Positions 17,984 to 26,822 of a stretch of 64,000 nucleotides of DNA are shown piece after piece. The stretch lies in the NCBI RefSeq assembly GCF_031846165.1, contig NZ_JAVRIE010000001.1, positions 868,001-932,000 on the forward strand, in the 5' to 3' direction. Position numbers and translations under genes: made by a program. The DNA is from Glaciecola blandensis (GTDB lineage Bacteria; Pseudomonadota; Gammaproteobacteria; Enterobacterales; Alteromonadaceae). The stretch's first letter is position 1. Every line of letters starts with the position of its first letter. The notes beneath the pieces are model-generated. The model was given only the letters and a program-made list of their open reading frames with translations. It was not told the origin of the DNA and ran no database searches.

Positions 17984-18979
17984 ATGCCCGTAAATAAAAT
18001 TGCAGTACTTACCTCAGGTGGCGATGCGCCAGGCATGAATGCTTGTATCAGAGCAATTTGTTTGGCCTGTGAACACGAAGGTATTGAAGTCATTGGTTAT
18101 ACACATGGGTATAATGGCCTGCTACGCCAAGACTGGCGGACTCTGGAGCGCGCAGATGTTTACAACCTCATTCAGCGAGGTGGCACCATATTGTACAGTG
18201 CGCGCTGTGATAAATTTAAAACCAAGGAAGGCGCTGAACTTGCCGCAAAAAACCTTGACGAGTTAAATGTCGACGCACTCATTGTTATCGGTGGTAATGG
18301 CTCATTCATGGGTTTAGAGCATCTACAAACTGTTTGGGATAAGCCTGTGGTAGGGATACCCGGTACCATTGACAATGATATATCCGGCACCGATTTTACG
18401 ATCGGTTTTCATACCGCAATCCAAACCGCAGTCGAATCGATCGACAAAGTAAGAGATACCGCAGAAGCATTTGAACGTATATTCTTAGTAGAAGTGATGG
18501 GAAGAGAAGCCGGTTTTATTGCCTTAGATTCTGCTATCAGTTCTGGCTCCGATCATGTTTTAGTCCCAGAGTTGTTTACCTCAGCAGCAGAAGAGTTGGT
18601 TAAAATCCTTGATAAACTCGAAGTGCGTCGGAAAAACAAAACGAATCCGAGCCATATTATCATCATAACTGAAAATCTGTGGCCTGGAGGATTACAAGTG
18701 CTAGCCGATTCTTTAGCCTCTGAGACTGGTTTTGATCTTCGAGTCCTTACTCTTGGACATGTTCAACGTGGGGGTTCGCCGGTCAGTAAAGATAGGATGT
18801 TAGCAACAAGACTCGGCGCTTTCGCTGTAGAAAGCTTATTAAATGGAGCACGAGGTGTCATGGTAGGCGAAACACATACTAAACCAGTACTAGTGCCACT
18901 AGAGCAGACCAGAACAACGACTAAAAACCTGAATCGTTATTCGGTGGAGATACTAGATCGCATTACGCGTTTGGGATAA
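17984..18979 (+). CDS. pfkA: 6-phosphofructokinase
   Basis: 331 residues. Phosphorylates fructose 6-phosphate in glycolysis. Signature segments are TSGGDAPGMNACIRA, the IPGTIDNDISGTDFT catalytic loop (Asp130 as base), MGREAGFIA and GHVQRGGSP. The Gly before TIDND (not Lys) and Gly106 point to an ATP-dependent rather than a pyrophosphate enzyme. Position 105 is Asn in IGGNGS, where the E. coli protein has the Mg-binding Asp103 (GGDGS). A single gene with its own upstream region, divergent from the DUF6279 lipoprotein. Confidence 0.94.
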   Translation: MPVNKIAVLTSGGDAPGMNACIRAICLACEHEGIEVIGYTHGYNGLLRQDWRTLERADVYNLIQRGGTILYSARCDKFKTKEGAELAAKNLDELNVDALIVIGGNGSFMGLEHLQTVWDKPVVGIPGTIDNDISGTDFTIGFHTAIQTAVESIDKVRDTAEAFERIFLVEVMGREAGFIALDSAISSGSDHVLVPELFTSAAEELVKILDKLEVRRKNKTNPSHIIIITENLWPGGLQVLADSLASETGFDLRVLTLGHVQRGGSPVSKDRMLATRLGAFAVESLLNGARGVMVGETHTKPVLVPLEQTRTTTKNLNRYSVEILDRITRLG

Positions 18980-19053
18980 CCAGTAGGTACAAGCACCTGA
19001 TCTTGATACTTAGGCAAAGGCGCAATCATGCGCCATGCCACAATGCTTTGTGA

Positions 19054-19515
19054 TTAATAGCTGATGTTCATGCGTTTCAGCCAATGCACCCACCACCACG
19101 CCGGCCCCACTAACAAGTAGCGTAAATCTTCGAAAAATGAAGGTTTTTTGCCTTCAATATTATGCCCAATAAACTGTAAGACCCACATCACGACAAAGAG
19201 TGCGAGGCTGAACATCCATACTGAAATATCAAACATGACCAAGACTTTGATTACGCCAAATGCGGCAAGCGTGAGCAAGGTCATGGCTGCGCCAATGGGC
19301 CCAGAGAGCTTAAAATAGTAATACAGAGTTGGGATAGCCAGTATGTGGGCAAAGGTGATATTCATTGCACTCATGAACTCGGGCACTGGAATAGACCAGA
19401 TAAGGCCAATCGTCACAAAATAAATGGACGGTACCGCAATGGCGTGGATCAAGATATTCGTTTTATTCGTATGACTTTCACCATAATGATTGATGAGTCG
19501 TTCTACTTCGCGCAT
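19054..19515 (-). CDS. Mpo1-like (DUF962) membrane protein
   Basis: 153 residues with about four membrane helices. Histidines of the Mpo1 family are present: NHYGESHTNKTNILIHAIAVP near the N-terminus and QFIGHNIEGKKPSFFEDL near the C-terminus. In yeast, Mpo1 is an iron-dependent dioxygenase acting on 2-hydroxy fatty acids; the bacterial role is inferred to be lipid-related. The ATG at 19515 is preceded by GAGGTG; an in-frame TTG four codons earlier overlaps that ribosome site and is rejected. Confidence 0.85.
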   Translation of the reverse strand: MREVERLINHYGESHTNKTNILIHAIAVPSIYFVTIGLIWSIPVPEFMSAMNITFAHILAIPTLYYYFKLSGPIGAAMTLLTLAAFGVIKVLVMFDISVWMFSLALFVVMWVLQFIGHNIEGKKPSFFEDLRYLLVGPAWWWVHWLKRMNISY

Positions 19516-19730
19516 GTTACACCTCAAGTTGTATTACTTTTGCCAGACTTTTACAGACCTAGCTGCAAAGTCATGAACTTATACTTATTATTTTATCGGC
19601 TTACGTTCATTATTAACAACGAGTTTACATTGTGAATCTATCTTGCTCAAGCGATGCTTTCATTGAGTCTACATGCTAGTCTTCTAGAACATAAATTCAA
19701 TACCATCCCGATTAACCTTAGGTATACCGT

Positions 19731-21557
19731 ATGACCGCGCAGTTAGTTTATAAGATCAGTCCTTCATCATTGAGCGAGCATTTGTTTTCTGTCTCAATAA
19801 ATGTACCAAGTAGTGAATCTCAATCATTGCATTTCAGCTTACCAGCATGGATCCCAGGAAGTTACATGATCCGTGACTTTGCACGAAATATTCACCAAAT
19901 TTCAGCAAAAGATGAAAACGGTGCTGAACTGAGTATTGTGCAAACAGATAAACAATCTTGGGAAGTCATCAATGAAAGGAAAGCGGTTCAAGTAGACTAT
20001 TTAGTGTACGCTTTTGACTTGTCTGTTCGTGGCGCTTATTTATTTGACGAATATGCATTCTTTAATGGTACGAGTACTTTCTTAGAAGTAAAAGAAATGA
20101 GCAACAGACCAATCTCATTATCTATCACCAATAATCAAGTTGACCAAAACTGGCGTATCGCCTGTTCTTTTGCCAGTGTTGCTGAACATGAAAATGATGA
20201 AGAAACTGTTTATGAATACCTCTGTGAGGACTATCAGGAACTTATCGATCATCCTGTGCTACTCGGTCAATTTGAGCAACACACATTCGAAGTAGGTAAA
20301 ACAAAATTTCACCTAGTATTGTCTGGTAGCACGCAAACTGATATTGAAAAAATATGTCTCGATCTAAGACCTTTATGTGAACACCACATGACCATGTTCG
20401 ATGGCTTTCCGGAAGAAGAATACTGGTTTATTACACTTCTTACAGAAGATGGTTTTGGTGGCTTAGAACACCGTGCATCAACCGCACTGATGTATCCCCG
20501 CTTCCACTTACCTATGAAACAAGACTTCAAGGATACGAGCTATGATGATTGGCGCAGTGCAGATTATCAACGCTTTCTTAGTTTATGCAGTCATGAGCTT
20601 TTCCACACTTGGCACGTTAAACGAAATAAACCAGAAGTGATGATTAGCCCTGACTTAAGCCAAGAAGCTTATATGGAGCAGTTATGGATTTATGAAGGCT
20701 TCACTAGCCTTTATGACGATTTGAGTATGGCTCGCAGCAAACTGATTACACATGAGCGGTATGCGCAGATATTAGCCGAGAACTTAACTCGGCTAATTAG
20801 AACACAGGGGCGTCATTCACAAACAGTGACTGAATCTAGTTTTAATGCGTGGACCAAATTTTATAAGCAAGACGCTGGATCACACAATCATATCGTCAGT
20901 TATTACAATAAAGGCGCTATCGTTGCACTGTTACTAGATATCACCTTACGTGATTTATCCGCCGGAAAGTACTGTTTAGATAACGTGATGCAAATACTTT
21001 GGCGAGACTATGGTTCCAAAAATATCGGCACCCACGATCACGTTATACACGATATCTGCAAAGCGCATTTCGATATTGATATTTCCGCCTTCTTAGATAT
21101 TGCTATTTACAGCACTATTGATTTGCCATATTCGCAAATGCTGTCTTCTATCGGTTTAAAACTGCATTATCGCAGCCGCAGCGGCCTGAAGGACCTTGGT
21201 GGTACACCTGCCGATAAAGTCGCCTTGAGTGGTTTTGGCGCAAGCTATCAGGACAAGGACAGCGGCGTCATTTTACAATCAGTGCAAGATGGTTCTCCAG
21301 CCAGTAGAGCCGGATTACAAATTGGAGATATATTGATAGCTATCGATAAATGGCAAGTGAGCAGCACGACCTTGCAATCTATCTTAGATAGTTACGCGTC
21401 GGATATAAATACAGCAGCAGAAAACAGTATGGTCACATTGACCTATTTGCGACAAGGCCGATTAATACACTCTAGTATGCGCGTTGAGGCAGCTATTCTT
21501 GACACGGTTTACTTCAGTATTGAGGATGCCTCAAAATTTGAGCGTTGGATTCAATAA
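19731..21557 (+). CDS. M61-family metallopeptidase with PDZ domain
   Basis: 608 residues without a signal peptide. The order is a beta-rich N-terminal domain (SLPAWIPGSYMIRDFARNI, typical of M61), the gluzincin site SHELFHTWHVKR (zinc histidines and catalytic Glu), the third ligand Glu in WIYEGFTSLYDD, and a C-terminal PDZ domain (GSPASRAGLQIGDILIAID). M61 enzymes include glycyl aminopeptidase. Probably cytoplasmic. It converges on the M23 gene, with a short dyad between them. Confidence 0.92.
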   Translation: MTAQLVYKISPSSLSEHLFSVSINVPSSESQSLHFSLPAWIPGSYMIRDFARNIHQISAKDENGAELSIVQTDKQSWEVINERKAVQVDYLVYAFDLSVRGAYLFDEYAFFNGTSTFLEVKEMSNRPISLSITNNQVDQNWRIACSFASVAEHENDEETVYEYLCEDYQELIDHPVLLGQFEQHTFEVGKTKFHLVLSGSTQTDIEKICLDLRPLCEHHMTMFDGFPEEEYWFITLLTEDGFGGLEHRASTALMYPRFHLPMKQDFKDTSYDDWRSADYQRFLSLCSHELFHTWHVKRNKPEVMISPDLSQEAYMEQLWIYEGFTSLYDDLSMARSKLITHERYAQILAENLTRLIRTQGRHSQTVTESSFNAWTKFYKQDAGSHNHIVSYYNKGAIVALLLDITLRDLSAGKYCLDNVMQILWRDYGSKNIGTHDHVIHDICKAHFDIDISAFLDIAIYSTIDLPYSQMLSSIGLKLHYRSRSGLKDLGGTPADKVALSGFGASYQDKDSGVILQSVQDGSPASRAGLQIGDILIAIDKWQVSSTTLQSILDSYASDINTAAENSMVTLTYLRQGRLIHSSMRVEAAILDTVYFSIEDASKFERWIQ

Positions 21558-21568
21558 GGTGTTCGCTA

Positions 21569-21598
21569 GAAGCTTCAGTCTGATTGACTTGAAGCTTC
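21569..21598. terminator. Dyad between convergent M61 and M23 genes
   Basis: GAAGCTTCA (21569-21577) and TGAAGCTTC (21590-21598) pair perfectly around 12 nt, overlapping the end of the M23 gene. No T-run follows, so terminator function is uncertain. Confidence 0.35.
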
Positions 21599-22417
21599 CG
21601 GCAAAACTAAAGCAGGATCTAAACGTTCTGAGAACCAATTAATACGCCAGTCTAAATGGGGACCTGTCACTCTTCCTGTCGCACCCATTTCACCAATTTT
21701 TTGGCCTTGTTCTACGAACTCCCCTTCTTTCACTGTTATTTTAGAAAGGTGGATAAACGTAGAAGACACTCCCATCCCGTGATCAACAATCAGCGTACCA
21801 CCAGAGTAATACATATCATCATGCGCAAGGCTAACTCGTCCAGACGCTGGCGCCACAATAGCGGTGCCCACTGGACCTGCGATATCCAAACCATAATGTG
21901 GTCGTTTGGGCTCACCGTTAAAAACACGCTGACTGCCATACACACCAGAAATTGGACCTTCAGCAGGCAATATAAACGTTTCAAGGAAGCTCGTTAAATT
22001 GCTAAACGTTCTTCTGGCAGCACCAATCTGTCGATTATCTTCTCTGATTCTATCTGTCACTGACTGCGGCGGTGACACATATTTAGAAGCAACACCTTCA
22101 ATACGCTGAATGTTGTATTCTCGCTGAGTAAGTGAAATCTGATGCGCATTTTTTTCACTTTTTTCAGGCGCTTGCCATTGTAAGGTATGACTTAGTTTAG
22201 CGTCACGCCCAAAACCAATGACAAAGTCACCTGACGGTAAAACCTTTATCTCCTTTCCGTTCAACCATACTTTGCTGTTTTCGGGAACGTTTCCACGCAA
22301 CAAGGTACCTTGAGTCAACTCACCATTTAGTGTTAACTGCTCCGCTATGGCGGTGACAGGCAATAAAGAATGGGTCAACGCACACATGAGTAATGCGCGG
22401 AAAAGAACCTTAGTCAT
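21575..22417 (-). CDS. M23-family metallopeptidase (LytM-type), exported
   Basis: 280 residues from the ATG at 22417. A signal peptide (MTKVLFRALLMCALTHSLLP up to about AIAEQ) leads to a beta-rich region and a C-terminal LytM domain with zinc ligands in HYGLDIAGP, HLSK and GPHLDWRI. It is likely a periplasmic peptidoglycan endopeptidase or an activator of amidases. The start overlaps the stop of the upstream PTPS gene by 8 bp, so translation is probably coupled. The frame extends nine codons further upstream, but the signal peptide begins at this ATG. Confidence 0.92.
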   Translation of the reverse strand: MTKVLFRALLMCALTHSLLPVTAIAEQLTLNGELTQGTLLRGNVPENSKVWLNGKEIKVLPSGDFVIGFGRDAKLSHTLQWQAPEKSEKNAHQISLTQREYNIQRIEGVASKYVSPPQSVTDRIREDNRQIGAARRTFSNLTSFLETFILPAEGPISGVYGSQRVFNGEPKRPHYGLDIAGPVGTAIVAPASGRVSLAHDDMYYSGGTLIVDHGMGVSSTFIHLSKITVKEGEFVEQGQKIGEMGATGRVTGPHLDWRINWFSERLDPALVLPEASSQSD

Positions 22418-23300
22418 CGGCAACAATCGCTCCTTTGCCAACACCCTCGAATGCTCTCACCTCTAAACGCTTGTCAGTTTTGGTTTTAAGTTCATCAAAC
22501 ATATATTGCGCCAAGCACTCTACCGTTGAATCTGTTTGAATAATCTCGCTCGCACTTTTTTCAATGGCAAGTTCAAACACACCTTGAGAAGCTTCATATT
22601 TAAAACAATAAAATTGTTCTTCATTAATATTCGAATGTGAAAAGCTCAAATCACTGGGGGCAACAAGATCCTCTTCGGTGCCAACGTAGATGTCCGCCCA
22701 ACGCTCCGACCAATATGACTGCCATTTTTGGCTTTCCTCACCATCTTCAAATATAAGGACTTTTGAACGATGACCGTGTGCGATCCGTTGGCAATTGCCA
22801 TCGTGTTTTTTCAAACCATGGGTATAGTGATAAAAGTCCGTTAAGATAACTTCTTCACGCAAGGAAATAGCCACCGAGTGCACATTTTCAGGTAAGTGAA
22901 CTTTTATGACTTCCTTTAAATACTCAGTCACAGAGTCCATATTGACCTCTTCGGCATAAACAAATGCATAGGCCTCAGGTGGACAATATAAGTGCATCGA
23001 TTTTTGTTCTGAATCAGTTTTGTGCTGATAAGTGAAATCGACCTGAACGCGTTCATGAGAGGCATCATGGGTGATAACAACGCCTTGATTCTCGGCAGGC
23101 ACAACAAGCTTGTGATCGACATATTCGTCGATTATGTGCTTCAGTTCTTTCTTCACTTTACCGAAATCTTGCACCATGCTTTCTTCATTCAATCCACCAT
23201 CAAGCACGATATCGACAATCCAACTTTCCCCAACCATCCCTCTTTTTGGGCATAGATAAGAAAAGTCCATCACAGTTAAATCATTGACAAAAAGTTTCAT
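22410..23300 (-). CDS. Two-domain 6-pyruvoyltetrahydropterin synthase / QueD-like protein
   Basis: 296 residues, about twice the length of a single PTPS domain. The C-terminal half has the catalytic and zinc signature THGLKKHDGNCQRIAHGHRS, with the Cys and His residues of QueD. The N-terminal half (MKLFVNDLTVMDFSYLCPKR, DFGKVKKELK) resembles the same fold but lacks the full signature. The known chemistry of the family is 6-carboxytetrahydropterin formation in queuosine synthesis, or related pterin steps. It is coupled to an M23 peptidase rather than to queuosine genes, which gives no functional hint. Confidence 0.8.
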   Translation of the reverse strand: MKLFVNDLTVMDFSYLCPKRGMVGESWIVDIVLDGGLNEESMVQDFGKVKKELKHIIDEYVDHKLVVPAENQGVVITHDASHERVQVDFTYQHKTDSEQKSMHLYCPPEAYAFVYAEEVNMDSVTEYLKEVIKVHLPENVHSVAISLREEVILTDFYHYTHGLKKHDGNCQRIAHGHRSKVLIFEDGEESQKWQSYWSERWADIYVGTEEDLVAPSDLSFSHSNINEEQFYCFKYEASQGVFELAIEKSASEIIQTDSTVECLAQYMFDELKTKTDKRLEVRAFEGVGKGAIVADD

Positions 23301-23308
23301 AACTGTGA

Positions 23309-24328
23309 TTAGTTTCCTTTATTTGCGCGAAGTAGTTGGTCTTTCAAGTTTGGTGGTATACCGCGGATAGTCAATGTATCAGTATTCGGATCGTATAACA
23401 CGCGTTCCCCTAATAATTGGCGGTCGAAATTAAGCGTCACGCCGCCGCCGGCACCACTGAACTTCGCCAAGGTTTTAATTACGGCTCTGTCAGGTTGAAA
23501 AGTAGGCTCTAAGGGAACCTCTTGCTGTGCGTTAAAATCAGTGAATGACTGCCCTTCGTCTTCATTTTGAGGGAGATATTTAGCAATATCTTCTACGCTA
23601 ACATCTTCACCGCTATCTATTTGCTCTTTAAAATAGGCGGCAACGCTCCCTCTGTGTTGATTCTTTTCGTACGCGTCGCATTGTTCCTGAGATAAATATT
23701 CATCAACGTTTTGCATTAATTGCTTATTTTGTTGCTTCACGTCAACTTGCTCTTCGCAGCCCATGAAGTTCATAAAGAAGTCAGATACTTTACGACCCAT
23801 GCGCCCTTTAATGAAACTCACATAACGAAATTGTTCTGGTGTAACTTGCCATTGGGTAATATCAATGCGCACTGCAAGTTGCATTTTAGAGAAGTCGAGG
23901 TGATCGCTATAGTCCAAATCCATATTTTGATTAACTGCAACATGCTGTTTGGTATCAATCAATGCAATCATAAGATAGTTGGTTGCTAAGTATTCATATT
24001 GACTGAATATCAGAAAGCCGGTTTCAACTAACTCTTCCTTCGCCAATGTTTGTAATAAAAATTCGCCACTTTTGACGCTGAACTCATGAAAATCGAGATC
24101 ACTGCTTAGAGTTTGCCCAAGATCTGCGGAAAAAGTAGACTCGCTCTCTTCAGCGAAGCCGCCAACACCCTTTCCAGGTTTACTATTGAAAGTATTATGA
24201 AGCTGCTGTGCTAAGGCTTCGATTTCTTTACTCACGTCGAAACAGGTGCTTCGCGGAATAAAATGAAGTTTTCCATCGTCAGATAAGTTTAGGCGATGGA
24301 CTACGAATTGGTGAATGAGTGCACTCAT
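23309..24328 (-). CDS. yejK: Nucleoid-associated protein YejK (NdpA)
   Basis: 339 residues, near the E. coli length (335). Recognised by the N-terminus (HQFVVHRLNLSDDGKLHF), SQYEYLATNYLMIALID, the FIKGRMGRKVSDFFMNFMGC stretch and the C-terminal IRGIPPNLKDQLLR. It binds the nucleoid. Divergent from yejL, as in enterics. The PTPS gene follows 8 bp downstream. Confidence 0.93.
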   Translation of the reverse strand: MSALIHQFVVHRLNLSDDGKLHFIPRSTCFDVSKEIEALAQQLHNTFNSKPGKGVGGFAEESESTFSADLGQTLSSDLDFHEFSVKSGEFLLQTLAKEELVETGFLIFSQYEYLATNYLMIALIDTKQHVAVNQNMDLDYSDHLDFSKMQLAVRIDITQWQVTPEQFRYVSFIKGRMGRKVSDFFMNFMGCEEQVDVKQQNKQLMQNVDEYLSQEQCDAYEKNQHRGSVAAYFKEQIDSGEDVSVEDIAKYLPQNEDEGQSFTDFNAQQEVPLEPTFQPDRAVIKTLAKFSGAGGGVTLNFDRQLLGERVLYDPNTDTLTIRGIPPNLKDQLLRANKGN

Positions 24329-24415
24329 ATGCTAATAAGACTACCTTAAAAAATGTGCTAAACTGCTGTTTATTGCCAAATTTATTGCTTTCAAAAGAAT
24401 TTGGCCAGACAATTG

Positions 24416-24444
24416 TTGGTGAATGTTCGGCGTGCCTTTATAAT
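24416..24444 (+). promoter_or_regulatory. Sigma-70 promoter of yejL
   Basis: -35 TTGGTG (24416-24421), 17-bp spacer, perfect -10 TATAAT (24439-24444), about 60 bp before the yejL start. Confidence 0.65.
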
Positions 24445-24504
24445 CCGCCGCCGTTATTAAACCAATTGTACCCAGTTTTTCACTAAAAATCACAGGACAG
24501 ATTC

Positions 24505-24723
24505 ATGCCTCAACAATCTCGCTACTCGAATCAAGAGTTTGAAGCCGCAATGCAAGACATATTCGATAGTTTAGAAAAAAATAATGCTAATCGAGATTTG
24601 TCCTTAATGGTCCTGGGTAATGTGGTATCAAACATCTTTGTGCAGCAGGTGCCGGAAGGAAACAGAGAAGCGATGCTTAATCAGTTTTGCGACGTGTTAA
24701 AGCGCGCAGTGAAGGGAAACTAG
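24505..24723 (+). CDS. yejL: YejL, DUF1414/UPF0352 family
   Basis: 72 residues, the usual length of this small cytoplasmic family. It begins PQQSRYSNQEFEAAMQDIFD and has the conserved NRDLSLMVLGNVVSNIF core. Ribosome site AGGA lies 7-8 nt before the ATG. Function unknown. It is followed after 7 bp by the YejM-like gene, as in enterics. Confidence 0.93.
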   Translation: MPQQSRYSNQEFEAAMQDIFDSLEKNNANRDLSLMVLGNVVSNIFVQQVPEGNREAMLNQFCDVLKRAVKGN

Positions 24724-24730
24724 TAGTCCT

Positions 24731-26266
24731 ATGATTTTTAATGAAACACCAAGAAGAAAACAGATTAATGAACTTGTTGCTTGGGGACATTGGTTTGCCT
24801 TTGCAAATATATTAATGGCAATCGTCATTTCTTCTGTGTATTTGTTGTCATCCCCTATTTCGAACACACCACTTAGCATTTTGTACATGGTGTTGACGTG
24901 GCTTGGGCATATCAGCTTTATTACTTTTTTTGGTTTTGTTCTATTGCTGCTCCCTTTGTGCTATCAACTAAAGCAACCGAGGGTGCTAAAAGCCATAGGC
25001 TCATTCATTGCGGCAGTGGGATTGGCTCTGCTTGCATTCGATGCTTTGCTTTACAACAAAACCGGTTTTCACATTAGCTTTCGATCTGCTGAACTTTTGC
25101 GCAGTGAGACAGAAGGTCAGATGGGCGCATTTTCATGGCTACAATGGTTTTACCTATTGCTACTGGTCGTTGTGTGGTTAATGTTCCAATTAGTGCTAGC
25201 GAATGCGATTCACAAGCGAATTAAACGTTTTATGAAAGTGCGGATCGGGGCCTACGTGTCATCAGCCTTTGTGGCGTGCTTTGTACTAAGTCATGCTATC
25301 CATGTTTGGGCTGATGCAAAGCTTTATGCTCCCGTATTACAACAAGACAATATGTTACCGCTCTCTTACCCTGCTACGGCGAAAACGCTGATGTCACGTA
25401 TTGGCGTATTCGATTTACAGGACTACCGCCAGCGTCAAACACTCCAGTTTAACGATACTGACTTTAGCCTCACCTATCCGCCTAAGCCTATTTATTGCTC
25501 AGTAGATTCACAACAAAAACTGGTATTTATCAGTGTACAAGACAACACACCTACTGAACTTCCAGAGACACTAACACCCTATGGTTTCCACTTTGTAAGC
25601 AATACACTCGAAGAACAGTACTTGCAATCAGTGGTTTATGGTTTGCCAGAAGCATTACTTGCTAGCGTGTCTGATTCTCAACCCGTCTTACTCGCTCTAG
25701 CAAAGGCATTTAACTTAGAGGTCACTATGCATGACCATGTTAGCAGTGCAGATCAAGATAATCTGAACAAGCCTTATTACTCTGCAACATGGGAAGACTT
25801 TTCTGCGAAATTAAAAAGCTCGAACAGTGGCTTGTTCTTTGCCAATATCACTATAGATTCGCTAGAGGGCATCGACTTAGATCTATTAACTCGCTCTGCC
25901 AGCGTCATTCTGGTCACCCAGAACGATACACAAGCGCATCATCAGTTGTACTCAAATATTCCTCTCAAAGCGACCATGTCGACGACAGAAGATATTGCAC
26001 CAACCATACTGCAACAGCTTGGTTGCAATGCAACGCCTAGCAATTATTCGATTGGTCAGGCATTGCAATCTCCCATCAGAACATGGGCGGTGAGCACGCA
26101 AGGCAGACATTTAGTTGTGGTGCACGACGGTCTGATTACTGAGGTGAGTAAAGATGGTAGCTTTGAGATTAGAGACTACATGACAAATGAAAAAGTATTG
26201 ACCGAGATTGACACTAATTTGTTAAGTCGTTCAATCAAACACATTACTGAGTTCTCAAAACGCTAA
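24731..26266 (+). CDS. YejM/PbgA-like inner-membrane protein with degenerate periplasmic domain
   Basis: 511 residues. The N-terminal DUF3413 domain (NELVAWGHWFAFANILMA, then about five membrane helices to residue 180, including NKTGFHISFRSAELL) is that of YejM/LapC, which controls lipopolysaccharide synthesis through LapB and FtsH. The C-terminal part should be a sulfatase-like domain, but the usual opening (N-V-L-x-I-x-x-D-S-L-R) and later metal-site motifs are not seen. The protein is about 75 residues shorter than E. coli YejM. Its place after yejL supports orthology. It overlaps the convergent gmhB by 23 bp. Confidence 0.82.
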   Translation: MIFNETPRRKQINELVAWGHWFAFANILMAIVISSVYLLSSPISNTPLSILYMVLTWLGHISFITFFGFVLLLLPLCYQLKQPRVLKAIGSFIAAVGLALLAFDALLYNKTGFHISFRSAELLRSETEGQMGAFSWLQWFYLLLLVVVWLMFQLVLANAIHKRIKRFMKVRIGAYVSSAFVACFVLSHAIHVWADAKLYAPVLQQDNMLPLSYPATAKTLMSRIGVFDLQDYRQRQTLQFNDTDFSLTYPPKPIYCSVDSQQKLVFISVQDNTPTELPETLTPYGFHFVSNTLEEQYLQSVVYGLPEALLASVSDSQPVLLALAKAFNLEVTMHDHVSSADQDNLNKPYYSATWEDFSAKLKSSNSGLFFANITIDSLEGIDLDLLTRSASVILVTQNDTQAHHQLYSNIPLKATMSTTEDIAPTILQQLGCNATPSNYSIGQALQSPIRTWAVSTQGRHLVVVHDGLITEVSKDGSFEIRDYMTNEKVLTEIDTNLLSRSIKHITEFSKR

Positions 26267-26822
26267 ATAAGCTTTCTATTCTCTCGATGGCAGTGTGGCC
26301 TGTTGCAAGCTTCACTGCCTCTTCTTCAATAAGGCTTATGGCTGCATTGTCTCTGGCCTCAGGTGTAAACCAGTACGCCTTAGTCAAACCTGCTGCGCAT
26401 GCCGCCTGCATATCAATGTTTTTATCACCGACCATGATGCTGTTTGCCAAGTCAATATTTAACTCTTTAGCTGCACGCAAAAGCATGCCAGCTTTAGGCT
26501 TACGACAATCACAGGCTAACCGGTAGGTCTCAACACTTCCGTTAGGATGGTGAGGACAATGGAAAATGGCATCAATGTGTGACCGATGTTCTAAAAACTG
26601 ATTGCTCATCCATTGGCTTAAGTTTTCAAAGGCTTCTTCAGTATACATGCCACGGGCAATACCACTTTGGTTAGTCACCACAATCACTTTCATATCAGCA
26701 GCGTTAGCACGTTGCACCAATTCAAAGATGCCATCAATAAAATCGAAGTCTTCGCGCTGGTGCACATATCCATGATTGACGTTAATCACGCCATCGCGGT
26801 CTAAAAACAAGGCTTTATGCAT
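26244..26822 (-). CDS. gmhB: D-glycero-beta-D-manno-heptose 1,7-bisphosphate 7-phosphatase
   Basis: 192 residues of the HAD family. Catalytic motif FLDRDGVINVN, the second motif VVTNQSGIARG, a Cys/His zinc site (FHCPHHPNGS, ACDCRKPKAGM) and MVGDKNIDMQAA. It removes the C7 phosphate in ADP-heptose synthesis for the lipopolysaccharide inner core. Its start overlaps the stop of rlmA by 8 bp, so the two are translationally coupled. Confidence 0.94.
   Translation of the reverse strand: MHKALFLDRDGVINVNHGYVHQREDFDFIDGIFELVQRANAADMKVIVVTNQSGIARGMYTEEAFENLSQWMSNQFLEHRSHIDAIFHCPHHPNGSVETYRLACDCRKPKAGMLLRAAKELNIDLANSIMVGDKNIDMQAACAAGLTKAYWFTPEARDNAAISLIEEEAVKLATGHTAIERIESLFSVLRTQ

Noticed and set aside
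17984..18979. Pyrophosphate-dependent phosphofructokinase
   Set aside because: The position before TIDND is Gly and the next residue after GGN is Gly, as in ATP enzymes; pyrophosphate enzymes have GGDD and Lys there.
19019..19034. GGCGCA/TGCGCC hairpin after pfkA as terminator
   Set aside because: Six-bp stem with no T-run on either strand; not enough to call.
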